This document shows positions 16,983 to 26,308 of a stretch of 38,295 nucleotides of DNA, in pieces. Under the pieces are notes generated by a model that was not told where the DNA came from, did not search any database, and worked only from the letters and a program-made list of their open reading frames with translations. Numbering within the stretch: position 1 is the stretch's first letter; each line of letters begins with the position of its first letter. Origin of the DNA: an uncultured Bacteroidales bacterium. Lineage in GTDB: Bacteria; Bacteroidota; Bacteroidia; Bacteroidales; UBA932. The position numbers and the translations under genes are program-made. The stretch is from the NCBI GenBank assembly GCA_947165305.1, contig CAMUZW010000005.1:1-38295 (forward strand), read 5' to 3'.

Positions 16983-17420
16983 TTAAGGCCTTTTGGCCTT
17001 GAAGAAGTCTGTGACGAGGGCGGCACATGCTTCCGACAGGACGCCTTGCAGGACCTCGGTCTTCGGATGGAGCAGGGCGGGCGTGTAGAGGGAATAACCT
17101 CTCCGCGGGTCGGGAGCGCCGTATACGATGCGTCCGATCTGCGACCAGTTCAGGGCCCCGGCGCACATCGGGCAGGGCTCGACGGTCACGTACAACGTAC
17201 AATCGTTGAGGTATCTGGCCGCGACCGCGTCGGTCGCGGCGGTGATGGCGATCACCTCGGCGTGGGCCGTAGCGTCGGGCAGGCGTTCGGTCATATTGTG
17301 TCCGCTTCCGAGGATGCGTCCCCGCGAAACGATGACCGCCCCGATGGGGATTTCACCTTCTTCGGCGGCCTTCCGGGCCTCCCGGAGCGCTTCGCCCATA
17401 TATTTCTCGTCCGGCGTCAT
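16983..17420 (-). CDS. tadA: Nucleoside / tRNA adenosine deaminase family
   Basis: HAEVIAI and PCPMCAGAL zinc-deaminase motifs. Start MTPDEKYMGEAL at 17420. Confidence 0.88.
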   Translation of the reverse strand: MTPDEKYMGEALREARKAAEEGEIPIGAVIVSRGRILGSGHNMTERLPDATAHAEVIAITAATDAVAARYLNDCTLYVTVEPCPMCAGALNWSQIGRIVYGAPDPRRGYSLYTPALLHPKTEVLQGVLSEACAALVTDFFKAKRP

Positions 17421-17450
17421 ATTGTCTGAAGTTACAGGCCGAAAGATACG

Positions 17451-17482
17451 AAAAAATGCAGACCTTTTAAAGGATCTGCATT
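17451..17482 (-). terminator. Rho-independent terminator downstream of rpmH
   Basis: Minus strand ATGCAGATCCTTT-AAAAGGTCTGCAT followed by TTTTT. Confidence 0.8.
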
Positions 17483-17505
17483 CAATTTCTCCCAATAACC
17501 GTGTC

Positions 17506-17658
17506 CTAGAACCTGTCTTCGTCGGATACGGTGAGTTTCTTGCGGCAGTGACGACGGCGGGCGCTCAGTACGCGGCGGCCGTTGGCGGTAGCCATTCTCT
17601 CGCGGAAACCGTGCTTGTTGACGCGTTTGCGGCGTGAAGGTTGGAATGTCCTTTTCAT
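17506..17658 (-). CDS. rpmH: 50S ribosomal protein L34
   Basis: Manual translation: [50 protein letters not shown] (50 aa), below the ORF-track cutoff. Confidence 0.97.
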   Translation of the reverse strand: MKRTFQPSRRKRVNKHGFRERMATANGRRVLSARRRHCRKKLTVSDEDRF

Positions 17659-17693
17659 AATATCTGTTTTTTATATTTTCGACAAATGGACTG

Positions 17694-17724
17694 CAAAGGT
17701 AGCACTTTTTATTGAAACCGCAAA
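17694..17724 (-). promoter_or_regulatory. Canonical Bacteroidota promoter for rpmH
   Basis: Minus strand TTTG (17724-17721) - N19 - TACCTTTG (17701-17694). Confidence 0.75.
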
Positions 17725-17790
17725 TTTTTTTTGCCAATCTTTTGCCCCGCCTGCTGTCCGTCTACGATTTTGGCGATTTTCGTGGGCGTG

Positions 17791-18465
17791 CTATCGGCGG
17801 GTGATGTGGACGAGGGCGCAGGTCACCAGGACCTGGGAGAGGTAGAAGAGCGGGAGCATCAGGATGTAACCGGTGGAGATGCCGGCGAAGTCGTGCAGCG
17901 ACAGGAGGATGTCGGAGACGACCAGCGAGCAGATGCCGCACAGGGTGAGGATCTTGCCGGTGCGGTCCATCGTGGGACCGAAAGGCGTCCCCGAAGCCGC
18001 CGAAACCGAGAAGGCCGAGACAAAGATATAGGCGAGCACGGCGATCCGGATGCCCGTGGATTCGATGCCGGGAATCAGCAGGAACACGAAGTACAGTCCG
18101 AAGATGACGCACAGCAGCGCAAACATCCACCAGTTGACATTTCCCTTCCGCATCGTGAAGCCGATGTAGCTCATATGCGCGATAAAGTAAGCGATGACGC
18201 CCGCGATGAAGAATATCGCGCCCTTCTCATGTGCCAGATGCAGCAGATAGTCTCCGACAATTGAGAATGCAAAAGCCGCCGGGATGAATTTCATATACTT
18301 GTCGCGCTGCTCTTTCGGAGCCGACAGGATCAGCCACAGCGCCAGTCCCAGCAGCCAGAAAATGATCAGGCAGCGCCAGATGTACACCTCCGTCGCCGCA
18401 TATGCCGCATACAGTCCCGCCGGAATGACCGTCGCCAGAATCAGGAATAAAGTTTTTTGTCTCAT
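17791..18465 (-). CDS. YhhN/TMEM86-like (lysoplasmalogenase family) membrane protein
   Basis: Polytopic; AFAFSIVGDYLLHLAHEKGAIFFIAGVIAYFIAHMSYI pattern. Start MRQKTLF at 18465. Confidence 0.75.
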   Translation of the reverse strand: MRQKTLFLILATVIPAGLYAAYAATEVYIWRCLIIFWLLGLALWLILSAPKEQRDKYMKFIPAAFAFSIVGDYLLHLAHEKGAIFFIAGVIAYFIAHMSYIGFTMRKGNVNWWMFALLCVIFGLYFVFLLIPGIESTGIRIAVLAYIFVSAFSVSAASGTPFGPTMDRTGKILTLCGICSLVVSDILLSLHDFAGISTGYILMLPLFYLSQVLVTCALVHITRR

Positions 18466-18513
18466 AAAGTGGGTGTTTAGTTTTCGGAAAATTTGGTGGA
18501 TCAGTGGATAAAA

Positions 18514-18582
18514 CCGTGGCCGCCCGTGGCCTCGTGAACGGGAGGGGCCCACGTAGTGGGAGGGATGGAGGAGCGAAGCTCC
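18514..18582. repeat. Intergenic GC-rich hairpin cluster, possible dispersed repeat
   Basis: CCGTGGC twice (18514-18520, 18524-18530); hairpins CCCAC-GTA-GTGGG (18548-18560) and GGAGC-GAA-GCTCC (18570-18582). Confidence 0.55.
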
Positions 18583-18616
18583 GGAAGTTTTAGGAACTGA
18601 TTCACCGGATTTTTAG

Positions 18617-19270
18617 TCATTTTTCAATATGGATTACCAGTTTCCCTTCGTACCAGGGGCCGGACTGCCAGGCAGAAACGGGCCAGACGTGAACAGAGCC
18701 GGCCGGGAGACGGAAACGGCCCATGGCGACGGCGGTCTCTTCCGCGATGTCACCGCCCTTGAGACACAGCAATCCCTTCCGGCAGCGCTTCCAGCTCCAC
18801 TTGAGAAGGTCCGGGAGCGGCGCGACGGCCCGGGACACGACATAGTCGAAGCCTCGTCCGAGGGATTCGGCACGGGCGTTGACAATTTCGACATTTTCCA
18901 GCGCCAGGGCTTGGGAAACCTCCCTGGCAACCAGCGTCTTCTTGCCGACGGAGTCGCAGAGCGTAAAATGCGCATCCGGGAACAGGACCGCGAGCGGAAT
19001 CCCGGGGAAGCCGCCGCCGGTGCCGAGGTCCATCACGTCCGCCGTAGAAAAATCATCGAGCAAGTTGTTGATCTGCAGGTATTTCGCAATCGAGAGAGAA
19101 TGCAGGACATGCGCTTCGTAGAGGGCGTCGATGTCCTTGCGGGAAATCACGTTGATCTTTGCATTCCATTCCCGGTAAAGACCCTCCATCGCCGCGAAAC
19201 GTTCTTCCTGCCGCGGTGTCAGGTCCGGGAAATCCTGCCGGAGCCGTATGATAAAGTCGTTGAAGGTCAT
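18617..19270 (-). CDS. rsmG: 16S rRNA (guanine527-N7)-methyltransferase
   Basis: VMDLGTGGGFPGIPLAVLFPDAHFTLCDSVGKKTLV. Confidence 0.94.
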   Translation of the reverse strand: MTFNDFIIRLRQDFPDLTPRQEERFAAMEGLYREWNAKINVISRKDIDALYEAHVLHSLSIAKYLQINNLLDDFSTADVMDLGTGGGFPGIPLAVLFPDAHFTLCDSVGKKTLVAREVSQALALENVEIVNARAESLGRGFDYVVSRAVAPLPDLLKWSWKRCRKGLLCLKGGDIAEETAVAMGRFRLPAGSVHVWPVSAWQSGPWYEGKLVIHIEK

Positions 19271-19848
19271 ATCTCACGGTTCATCATTTCACTGAGCAGC
19301 GCCTTGCCACGGCGGATCCGGGTACGGACCGTGTTGAGCGGCAGGCCGACCTGCTTGGCAATATCCTCATATTCGAGTTCTTCCACCATATAGAGGATCA
19401 TGATTTCCCGGTAGAGCGGGGAGAGTTCCTCGATGAATCCCATCAGGCGTTCGTGCTCCTGCCGGTTGATGATCTCGTCCTCGGGATTGACGTCGTCGGA
19501 GAGGTCCGGCGCTTCCTCGGTGTCGGAATGCGTCTTCTTGATCCCTTCCTTCTTCTCATCCTCCCGCTTGATGATCCCCAGATGGTCGAGGGCGGTGCGG
19601 TAGGCGATGGTGAAGAGCCAGGGAAGGAGGTCGCGCGAGGTGTCGAAGTTGTCGATCTTGGCGAAGAATTTCTGGAAACTTTCCGAGACGACGTCATCGA
19701 CGTCCGCCTTCCAGATGAAATACTTTGACACGCGGCCCCGCACGGCGGCTACGTGCTTTTCATAGATGGCCTTGTAGGCCAGCTGGTCACCTGTCCGCGC
19801 TTTCTCGATCAGCGCGGCGTCCGTCATTTTCTTGTAATCGTACTCCAT
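19267..19848 (-). CDS. ECF-type RNA polymerase sigma factor
   Basis: Sigma2 region (VDDVVSESFQKFF...LLPWLFTIAYRTALDH) and sigma4 HTH (LEYEDIAKQVGLPLNTVRTRIRRGKALL). Start MEYDYKK at 19848. Confidence 0.92.
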   Translation of the reverse strand: MEYDYKKMTDAALIEKARTGDQLAYKAIYEKHVAAVRGRVSKYFIWKADVDDVVSESFQKFFAKIDNFDTSRDLLPWLFTIAYRTALDHLGIIKREDEKKEGIKKTHSDTEEAPDLSDDVNPEDEIINRQEHERLMGFIEELSPLYREIMILYMVEELEYEDIAKQVGLPLNTVRTRIRRGKALLSEMMNREI

Positions 19849-19853
19849 AATGA

Positions 19854-22445
19854 TCAGTGTGCGTCCAGCCACGTCGGCCCGACATTGCATTCTACCGTCA
19901 GGGGGATGGAAAGCTCCACGACGTGCTCCATCTCTTCCACGACGATCTGCCGCAGGGTTTCAATCTCCTCCGGGAAGCAGTCGAACAGGAGTTCGTCGTG
20001 GATCTGCAGCACCATCCGGCTCCGGAGCTCCGCCTCGGCCATCCGGCGGTCGACGCGGATCATCGCCAGCTTGATGATGTCCGCCGAGGAGCCCTGGATC
20101 GGGGCATTGACGGCGTTCCGCTCGGCGAGGGCGCGCACGGTGGCGTTCCGGGCGTTGATGTCCGGGAGGTAGCGACGCCGGCCGAAGAGTGTTTCGACAT
20201 AGCCGTTCTCGCGGCAGGTTTCGATTGTCGCGTCGATGAAGGAGCGGATCGCCGGGAAGGAGGCGAAGTAATCGTCGATGATCTGCTTGGCTTCCTTCCG
20301 CCCCAGATGCAGCCTTTCGGCCAGCCCGAAGGACGAGATGCCGTACATGATGCCGAAATTCGCCGTCTTGGCGATGCGCCGCTGGTCCGGGGTGACTTCC
20401 GCGAGCGGAATGCCGAAAATCTTGGCCGCCGTGGCCGCGTGGACATCCTCCCCGGCGCGGAATGCGCTCACGAGATGGGCGTCGCAGCTCAGATGGGCCA
20501 TCAGCCGGAGCTCGATCTGCGAATAGTCGGCCGACATGATGAGGTTCCCGCTTGCCCCGGGTACGAAGGCCCGCCGGATCTCCCGGCCCCGCTCGGTGCG
20601 GATGGGGATGTTCTGGAGATTGGGGTTGGAACTGGAAAGCCGTCCCGTCGCCGTCAGGGCCTGGTTGAAGGTGGTATGCACCCGTCCGTCCCGCGGGGAG
20701 ACATAGCCCGGGAAGGGCTCGATGTAGGTCGAGAGGAGTTTTTTCGCCGCGCGGAATTCGAGGATCTCCCCGATGATGGGATGCCGGTCGAAGATCGCCG
20801 TCAGCGTGGCTTCGTCGGTCGTGTACTGCCCCTTGGAACTCTTTTTGGCCTTGGGGTCGAGGGCGAGTTTCTCGAAGAGGACGTCCCCGATCTGCTTGGG
20901 CGAAGAAACGTTGAGGTCGGGCACACCGGCCATTTCCCGCACCGTGGCTTCGCGGGAGGCGATCTCCTTCCGGAGGTCGCCCGCAAAGGCGTTGAGCTGG
21001 GCGATGTCCACCTTGACACCGGCCTCTTCCATCTTGAAGAGTACCTTGGAAAGCGGCTCTTCCATTTCGAAATAGAGCTTCTCCAGGCCTTTCGCATGGA
21101 TTTCCGCGAGGAGTTTCTCGCCGAGCGGAAGCAGGGCGGCGGCTTCGCGGGTATGGTGGACGACCGTTTCCTCGGGCATTTCGTCGAAGAGCGACAACGC
21201 CTGGGGCGCTTCCGGGGCCTCTTCTTCGATGCTCACGCCGAGATAACTCTTCATGAGGATCTCGGCCTTGTGGCTCTTCTCGGGGTCGATGAGATAATGC
21301 ATCAGGGCGAGGTCCATCCAGCGGCCTTCGAGGTGTCCGATTTCGTGCGCCGCGGCCTTGAGGTCGAAGCCCCATTTTTCGACGGCGGGCTCTTCGAGAA
21401 CGGCCCGGAATGCCGTTACGGGCCCTTCCGCAACCAGCCCGCCTTCCGTAGCGGCCGTAAAGGGCTCGCCGGCGCGGATGGCCATCTTCCCGGCCGCCCG
21501 GGCCGCTTTGACCAGTTCGGCGGGAGAGACTACCCGGATTTCCAGCACGGTCTCCGGGCTCTCCGTGGAAGGCCGTGCGACATGGGCGATAAACCGCCGG
21601 AGCGAATTGAATTCGTATTTCTCGAAAAGATCGGCGACCGCGGGGGAGAAATCCATGTCGAGCCGCATATCGTCGATCGTGACGGTAAGCGGAATGTCGG
21701 TCTTGATGGTGACGAGGGCCTTCGAGAGGGCGATGTGGTCCCGGGCCTCTTCGAACATTTCCCGCTGCTTCGGCGAGAGTTCGTCCAGGTGGGCATAGAT
21801 ATTCTCCACGCTGCCGTACTTCGCGATGAGTTTCCCGGCTCCCACTTCCCCGACGCCCTTGACGCCCGGCACATTGTCGGCCGTATCGCCGCAGAGGGTC
21901 AGCATGTCGATGACCTGCAGGGGTGAGGAGATGCCGTATTTCTCACAGATCTGCGCCGGGCCGACCACTTCATCGGCACCGCCCGCCTTGCCCGGCTTGA
22001 GCTGGAAGGCGTGCTCCGCGATGAGCTGCCCGTAATCCTTGTCGGGCGTGACCATGTACACATCCAGATCGGGGCCGGCGAACTGCGCGGCCATCGACCC
22101 GATCACGTCATCCGCCTCGAAGCCCGGCAGCGTCAGCACCGGGATGTTCATCGCCTGCAGGAGCTCCGTGAGCGGCTCCAGGGCGTCGACGATCAGTTGC
22201 GGAGTCGGAGGACGGGTGCCCTTGTAGGGCGGGTACATTTCATTCCGGAAGGTGCCGCCCGGAGGGTCGAACGATACCGCGAGATGGGTCGGCTTCTCCC
22301 GCTCGACCATCTCCAGCAGGTATTTGGTAAATCCGAAGAGAATCGACATGTCGGCTCCCTTCGAATTGATCATCGGGCGCCTGAGGAAGGCGTAGTACAT
22401 CCTGAAAATCAGGGCGTGGCCGTCTATGAGAAAGAGTTTCCGCAT
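19854..22445 (-). CDS. polA: DNA polymerase I (5'-3' exonuclease plus polymerase; 3'-5' exonuclease domain degenerate)
   Basis: FEN-like N-terminus; polymerase motifs SADYSQIELRLMAHLS, RRIAKTANFGIMYGIS, LQIHDELLFD. DEDD exonuclease motifs absent. Confidence 0.95.
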   Translation of the reverse strand: MRKLFLIDGHALIFRMYYAFLRRPMINSKGADMSILFGFTKYLLEMVEREKPTHLAVSFDPPGGTFRNEMYPPYKGTRPPTPQLIVDALEPLTELLQAMNIPVLTLPGFEADDVIGSMAAQFAGPDLDVYMVTPDKDYGQLIAEHAFQLKPGKAGGADEVVGPAQICEKYGISSPLQVIDMLTLCGDTADNVPGVKGVGEVGAGKLIAKYGSVENIYAHLDELSPKQREMFEEARDHIALSKALVTIKTDIPLTVTIDDMRLDMDFSPAVADLFEKYEFNSLRRFIAHVARPSTESPETVLEIRVVSPAELVKAARAAGKMAIRAGEPFTAATEGGLVAEGPVTAFRAVLEEPAVEKWGFDLKAAAHEIGHLEGRWMDLALMHYLIDPEKSHKAEILMKSYLGVSIEEEAPEAPQALSLFDEMPEETVVHHTREAAALLPLGEKLLAEIHAKGLEKLYFEMEEPLSKVLFKMEEAGVKVDIAQLNAFAGDLRKEIASREATVREMAGVPDLNVSSPKQIGDVLFEKLALDPKAKKSSKGQYTTDEATLTAIFDRHPIIGEILEFRAAKKLLSTYIEPFPGYVSPRDGRVHTTFNQALTATGRLSSSNPNLQNIPIRTERGREIRRAFVPGASGNLIMSADYSQIELRLMAHLSCDAHLVSAFRAGEDVHAATAAKIFGIPLAEVTPDQRRIAKTANFGIMYGISSFGLAERLHLGRKEAKQIIDDYFASFPAIRSFIDATIETCRENGYVETLFGRRRYLPDINARNATVRALAERNAVNAPIQGSSADIIKLAMIRVDRRMAEAELRSRMVLQIHDELLFDCFPEEIETLRQIVVEEMEHVVELSIPLTVECNVGPTWLDAH

Positions 22446-22448
22446 CGG

Positions 22449-23612
22449 TTATTTCTTCCAGGTGTGGCAGAGATTGCCGTTTACGTCGTAGGTCTTGACA
22501 TCGATGCCGTCCTTGGTGACGACGACATCCATCCGCTCCATATTGCTGTTGACGAGAAGGGGATAGCCCTTGCCGTCCTGCCCGGCCTCGCTGCAGATCC
22601 ATCTGTGGTGATGGGCGCTCAGCATCAGGTCGATGCCGGCCTTCTCGAGAATCGGCGCCCAGTTCTCTGTAATCCAGAGCTGGGAGTACCAGCTGTTCTT
22701 GTAGGCGACCGTGGGAATGTGGACGATGCAGATCTTGACGGGAGCGCTTACGAACGAAGGGTCCTTTACGGCCTGTTTCAGCCACTCCGTCTCCCGCTGG
22801 CGGTAGGCGTCATAATCCGCCGTCCCGGCGTATTCGTGGCTGCTGTCGGGCTTGTCCTCCCCGCCGTCCAGCACGATGAAGGCCGCCGGGCCCTGCCGGA
22901 AGCTGTACCAGAATTCGCCCGTGGAAGTGGGGAAGAGACTGTAGACCTTGTCGAAATCGAGTCCGCGCCCCTCGTGGTTGCCCCGGGCGTAGACGAGAGG
23001 AACGCGTTCTGCCTGCTCGGTAATCGGCACGATGCTGTGCCTGGCGACCGAGTCGATGTGCTGGGAGAAGGAAACGATATCGCCGTTGAGGACGATGAAA
23101 TCCGTCTTGTCCAGGTCGACGGGCTTTGCCAGCGCCGTGAACCGGGCATCGTCGAAATGGATGTCGTTGAACTGCGAGAAGCGGCAGACTTCGGCTTTGG
23201 CGTCGAGCGTCCGGACCTTGCAGGTCCGCTTCCTATTGGAAATCAGCCGGAGGCGTCCGAAGATAAGCTGGTAGGGGTTGCTTCCGTCCGTAAGTACCTT
23301 TCCGACAAGCCGGTAGCGGTAGGACGTGCCAGGCTCGAGGCCGTCGACCCGGACGGTGTGGTAGCGGCCCATCGTCCGCCGGCCGTTTGCGGTCTGGTAG
23401 TAGCGCGGCCGAGCCTTCGCCTCGAAGGCCGACCCGTCGTCAGGCGCAATCTCTACATAGTCGAGCGAAGGCTCGGCCGTCACCCACAGCACCGTAAATC
23501 CGTGCTCATCCACATTGTGCACCCAGGGCCCGTAAAGCAGGTTGGATGCACTCGCCGTCGCTGCCGTCACCACCAGCAGCGCACAAACCATCAGTCTCCG
23601 TAAAGATTTCAT
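22449..23612 (-). CDS. Secreted calcineurin-like metallophosphoesterase with N-terminal FN3-like domain
   Basis: Signal peptide; NDIHFDD, LNGDIVS, ARGNHEGRG, SAHHHRW. Confidence 0.88.
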   Translation of the reverse strand: MKSLRRLMVCALLVVTAATASASNLLYGPWVHNVDEHGFTVLWVTAEPSLDYVEIAPDDGSAFEAKARPRYYQTANGRRTMGRYHTVRVDGLEPGTSYRYRLVGKVLTDGSNPYQLIFGRLRLISNRKRTCKVRTLDAKAEVCRFSQFNDIHFDDARFTALAKPVDLDKTDFIVLNGDIVSFSQHIDSVARHSIVPITEQAERVPLVYARGNHEGRGLDFDKVYSLFPTSTGEFWYSFRQGPAAFIVLDGGEDKPDSSHEYAGTADYDAYRQRETEWLKQAVKDPSFVSAPVKICIVHIPTVAYKNSWYSQLWITENWAPILEKAGIDLMLSAHHHRWICSEAGQDGKGYPLLVNSNMERMDVVVTKDGIDVKTYDVNGNLCHTWKK

Positions 23613-23697
23613 TGCAATGATGTATTAAACATACAAAATTGCACAAATCCCGTCTGTTTTGCAATAGTTTTTGACTTTTCGGCGAAAAATATCCTCC

Positions 23698-24786
23698 TCA
23701 AACCTTCAGGAAGATTTTCTTCCGGTAAAGGAACCAGAGCAGGAGCCAGCTGATGGCAAAGTAGGCGACGGAAAGGAGCCAGGCACCCCAGGCCTCGGGC
23801 ATCAGGCGGGCCGCTCCGCCAAAGAAGAAGGCCGTGATATCCTTGAAGGGGACAATCCGCTGGAGCATATAGATGGTGATGGAATTCATCCCGATCACCG
23901 TGAAGAACGGCGTCCATTTTTTCCAGCCCCTGACGTCGATGAGCCAGTAGAAGAGGGCGAACAGGGCCACGGAAAAGCCCCCGACGGTCAGGACGAAAGT
24001 GCTGGTCCAGAGTTTCTTGTTGATGGGGAACCACAGGCTCCAGACGAGCCCGGCGCCGATCAGGACGACTGCGGCAAGCAGCATCCAAAGCGTCTTCCGG
24101 GACTTGCCGGAATCTTTGACGAACTCGCCCGTAAACTGGCCGAGCATCGCCGTCACGATGGCGGGGAGGGTGCTCAGGAGCCCTTCCGGGTCGAAGAGGC
24201 CCCGCTGGAGGAGATGATCCGGCATCAGGCAGCGATCGACGTATCCGACGATATTGCCTTCCAGTGAGAGACTGCCCGCACCGGCGGCATCCGGCGCCGG
24301 AATCAGGAGAAGGAGGTTATATCCGACCAGGATCAGGGCGGCGATCCCGGCCCGCCACTTCCAGCCGCAGGCCATGTAGATCCAGGCGGCGAACATCCAC
24401 GCCAGGCCGATCCGGGCAAGGACGCTCGGAATCCTGAAGGTGGGCTCCAGTTTGAAGATTTTATTGTAAACCAACCCCAGCAGGCACAAGATAAGTCCCC
24501 GGAGTACGGTATGCCAGAATATCCGCTTCCCGGACGCCCCTCTTTCCCTTCGGGCCGCCATCGAAAAAGGGAATGTCATTCCCGAAATGAACAGGAATAG
24601 GGGGAAGATGGTATCGTGGTGGAAAAGGCCGTCCCAGTCGGCGTGGAGCATCTGGTGAAACAACCAGCTGTCTTCCCCGCCCGGGAACAACTGGCAGGTC
24701 GCCTTCACGATGGCGGCAAACCCCATGATGAACATCATATCGAACCCCCTCAGGGCATCGATCGACAGCAGCCGTTTTTGTTCCAT
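23698..24786 (-). CDS. Heparan-alpha-glucosaminide acetyltransferase-like / DUF5009 membrane acyltransferase
   Basis: RLLSIDALRGFDMMFIMGF, FPLFLFISGMTFPFS; polytopic. Confidence 0.85.
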   Translation of the reverse strand: MEQKRLLSIDALRGFDMMFIMGFAAIVKATCQLFPGGEDSWLFHQMLHADWDGLFHHDTIFPLFLFISGMTFPFSMAARRERGASGKRIFWHTVLRGLILCLLGLVYNKIFKLEPTFRIPSVLARIGLAWMFAAWIYMACGWKWRAGIAALILVGYNLLLLIPAPDAAGAGSLSLEGNIVGYVDRCLMPDHLLQRGLFDPEGLLSTLPAIVTAMLGQFTGEFVKDSGKSRKTLWMLLAAVVLIGAGLVWSLWFPINKKLWTSTFVLTVGGFSVALFALFYWLIDVRGWKKWTPFFTVIGMNSITIYMLQRIVPFKDITAFFFGGAARLMPEAWGAWLLSVAYFAISWLLLWFLYRKKIFLKV

Positions 24787-24790
24787 TCGG

Positions 24791-26227
24791 TCAGATTTTC
24801 TCCTTCTTGCCGGTGCGGCGGGAGCGTTCGGCGGCGAAGCCCATCAGGTGGCTCTCTATGGAGACGTCAATGCTGCTTGACAGATGCGCCGGGTCATGCC
24901 GGTCCACGGCCTCGAGCCAGTCCCGGACCAGACGGAGGTCTCCGCCGCCGTGGCCGGACTGGGCATATTCGGGGATTTCGGCTACATTCATGTTCCACAC
25001 CTTGGGCTTGCGGGTCAGGAAGTCCGTGACAGTGAACTCTTTGCCGTCACCTTCTATATAGCCCATCGTGCCCATGATGCGGGTCCGGCGGCCGCCTTTC
25101 GGGGAGAAGGCGTCCATACTGAAGGAGGCCGTGACGTCGCCGTCGAAGGCCATGATGGCTACATAGTGGTCCGGCTGGTCGTTGTCGCAGTGGAAGACGC
25201 AGCGGGCGTAGCTGTTGTAGCGCGGGTCTTTGAGCCGGCTCATGATTAGTTCCGGATCCTTGCTTCCGTGCAGGTCGAATACCCCGAGGTGCTGTTTCAG
25301 CCGGGTATAAATCTCCACGGCGTCGTACGGGCACTCTTTCTGATGCGGGCATCCGTCGGTGCAGTATTTCGGGGCGCCTTCCGGGGCGTTCTCCGCCTTG
25401 AAGAAGGAGAGCCAGCCCTCCGCGGAGATATGCTTGCAGGGTTTGTCGATGATCCACCGGAGGATGTCCAGGTCATGACAGGACTTGGCCAGGATGATGG
25501 GCGTGGTCTCATCCTCCCGGCGCCAGTTTCCGCGGACGTAGGAATGGGCCATGTGGGCGTACTGGATGGGCTCCATGTGCTGAATGTTGACCACGTCGCC
25601 GATGACGCCGCTCCGTACCACTTCGCGCAGCGCCATGAAGTACGGGGCATACCGCAGGACAGGGCAGACCGCCACGACCCTTCCGGTTTTCTTGGTCATT
25701 TCCCGGATGGTCTTGCACTCTTTGGCCGTGGGCGCGACGGGTTTTTCCAGCAGCACGTCGTAGCCGAGTGCGAGCGCCTTCATGCAAGGCTCATAATGCC
25801 GGTCGTCCGGCGTGGCGATGACGACGGCGTCGGCCAGTTTCTTTCCGCTTGCAAATACTTCCCGGAAGTGCCCGAAACGCATCTCCTGCGGTACATTGTG
25901 CTGGTCGCCCAGGTAATTGGCCCGGTGCTCCAGGATGTCCGAAACGCCGACGACTTTCATTCCCTTCGGGAACTTCCGGGCATAGCCGGCATAGGTCCGT
26001 CCGCGGTTGCCGCAGCCGATGATGATGACGCTGATGGGGCGGCTGACCTCGGGATCGAGGGGCCGGACAGGGGACAGGCCCCTGACGGGCTCTAAACCGT
26101 CATTCGTGGGCAGGGGAGAGGCTTCGGCGGGATTGGAAATAATCCCGGCGGCACTTGCCAGAGGCCCGGAGAGCGCGCTTCCGGCTGCTATCAGGGATAC
26201 TCCTTTCAAAAAATCACGACGTTTCAT
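24791..26227 (-). CDS. Gfo/Idh/MocA-family oxidoreductase with Tat-like signal
   Basis: MKRRDFLKGVSLIAAGSALSG; NAD-binding IIIGCGNRGRTYAGYA; EKPVAPTAKEC. Start at 26227. Confidence 0.9.
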   Translation of the reverse strand: MKRRDFLKGVSLIAAGSALSGPLASAAGIISNPAEASPLPTNDGLEPVRGLSPVRPLDPEVSRPISVIIIGCGNRGRTYAGYARKFPKGMKVVGVSDILEHRANYLGDQHNVPQEMRFGHFREVFASGKKLADAVVIATPDDRHYEPCMKALALGYDVLLEKPVAPTAKECKTIREMTKKTGRVVAVCPVLRYAPYFMALREVVRSGVIGDVVNIQHMEPIQYAHMAHSYVRGNWRREDETTPIILAKSCHDLDILRWIIDKPCKHISAEGWLSFFKAENAPEGAPKYCTDGCPHQKECPYDAVEIYTRLKQHLGVFDLHGSKDPELIMSRLKDPRYNSYARCVFHCDNDQPDHYVAIMAFDGDVTASFSMDAFSPKGGRRTRIMGTMGYIEGDGKEFTVTDFLTRKPKVWNMNVAEIPEYAQSGHGGGDLRLVRDWLEAVDRHDPAHLSSSIDVSIESHLMGFAAERSRRTGKKEKI

Positions 26228-26292
26228 ACTGTTGAATAGTGGTTGACACAAATATACAATATTTTTTTCAACAGTTTTAATTGGATACACAA

Positions 26293-26304
26293 CTTGTGTA
26301 ACAC
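26293..26304. repeat. 12-bp direct repeat, left copy flanking the AAA ATPase
   Basis: CTTGTGTAACAC, identical to 27559-27570; inside the palindrome TACACAACTTGTGTA (26286-26300). Confidence 0.9.
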
Positions 26305-26308
26305 AGAT

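Noticed and set aside
19857-21926. 689-aa plus-strand ORF opposite polA
   Set aside because: Antisense shadow ORF; polA motifs are unambiguous.
22463-22490. TGGCAGAGATTGCC as a third sigma54-like site
   Set aside because: Lies inside the metallophosphoesterase coding sequence and spacing between TGGCA and TTGC is too short.
22011-23603. 530-aa plus-strand ORF opposite polA and the metallophosphoesterase
   Set aside because: Spans two genes on the other strand, no recognisable domain.
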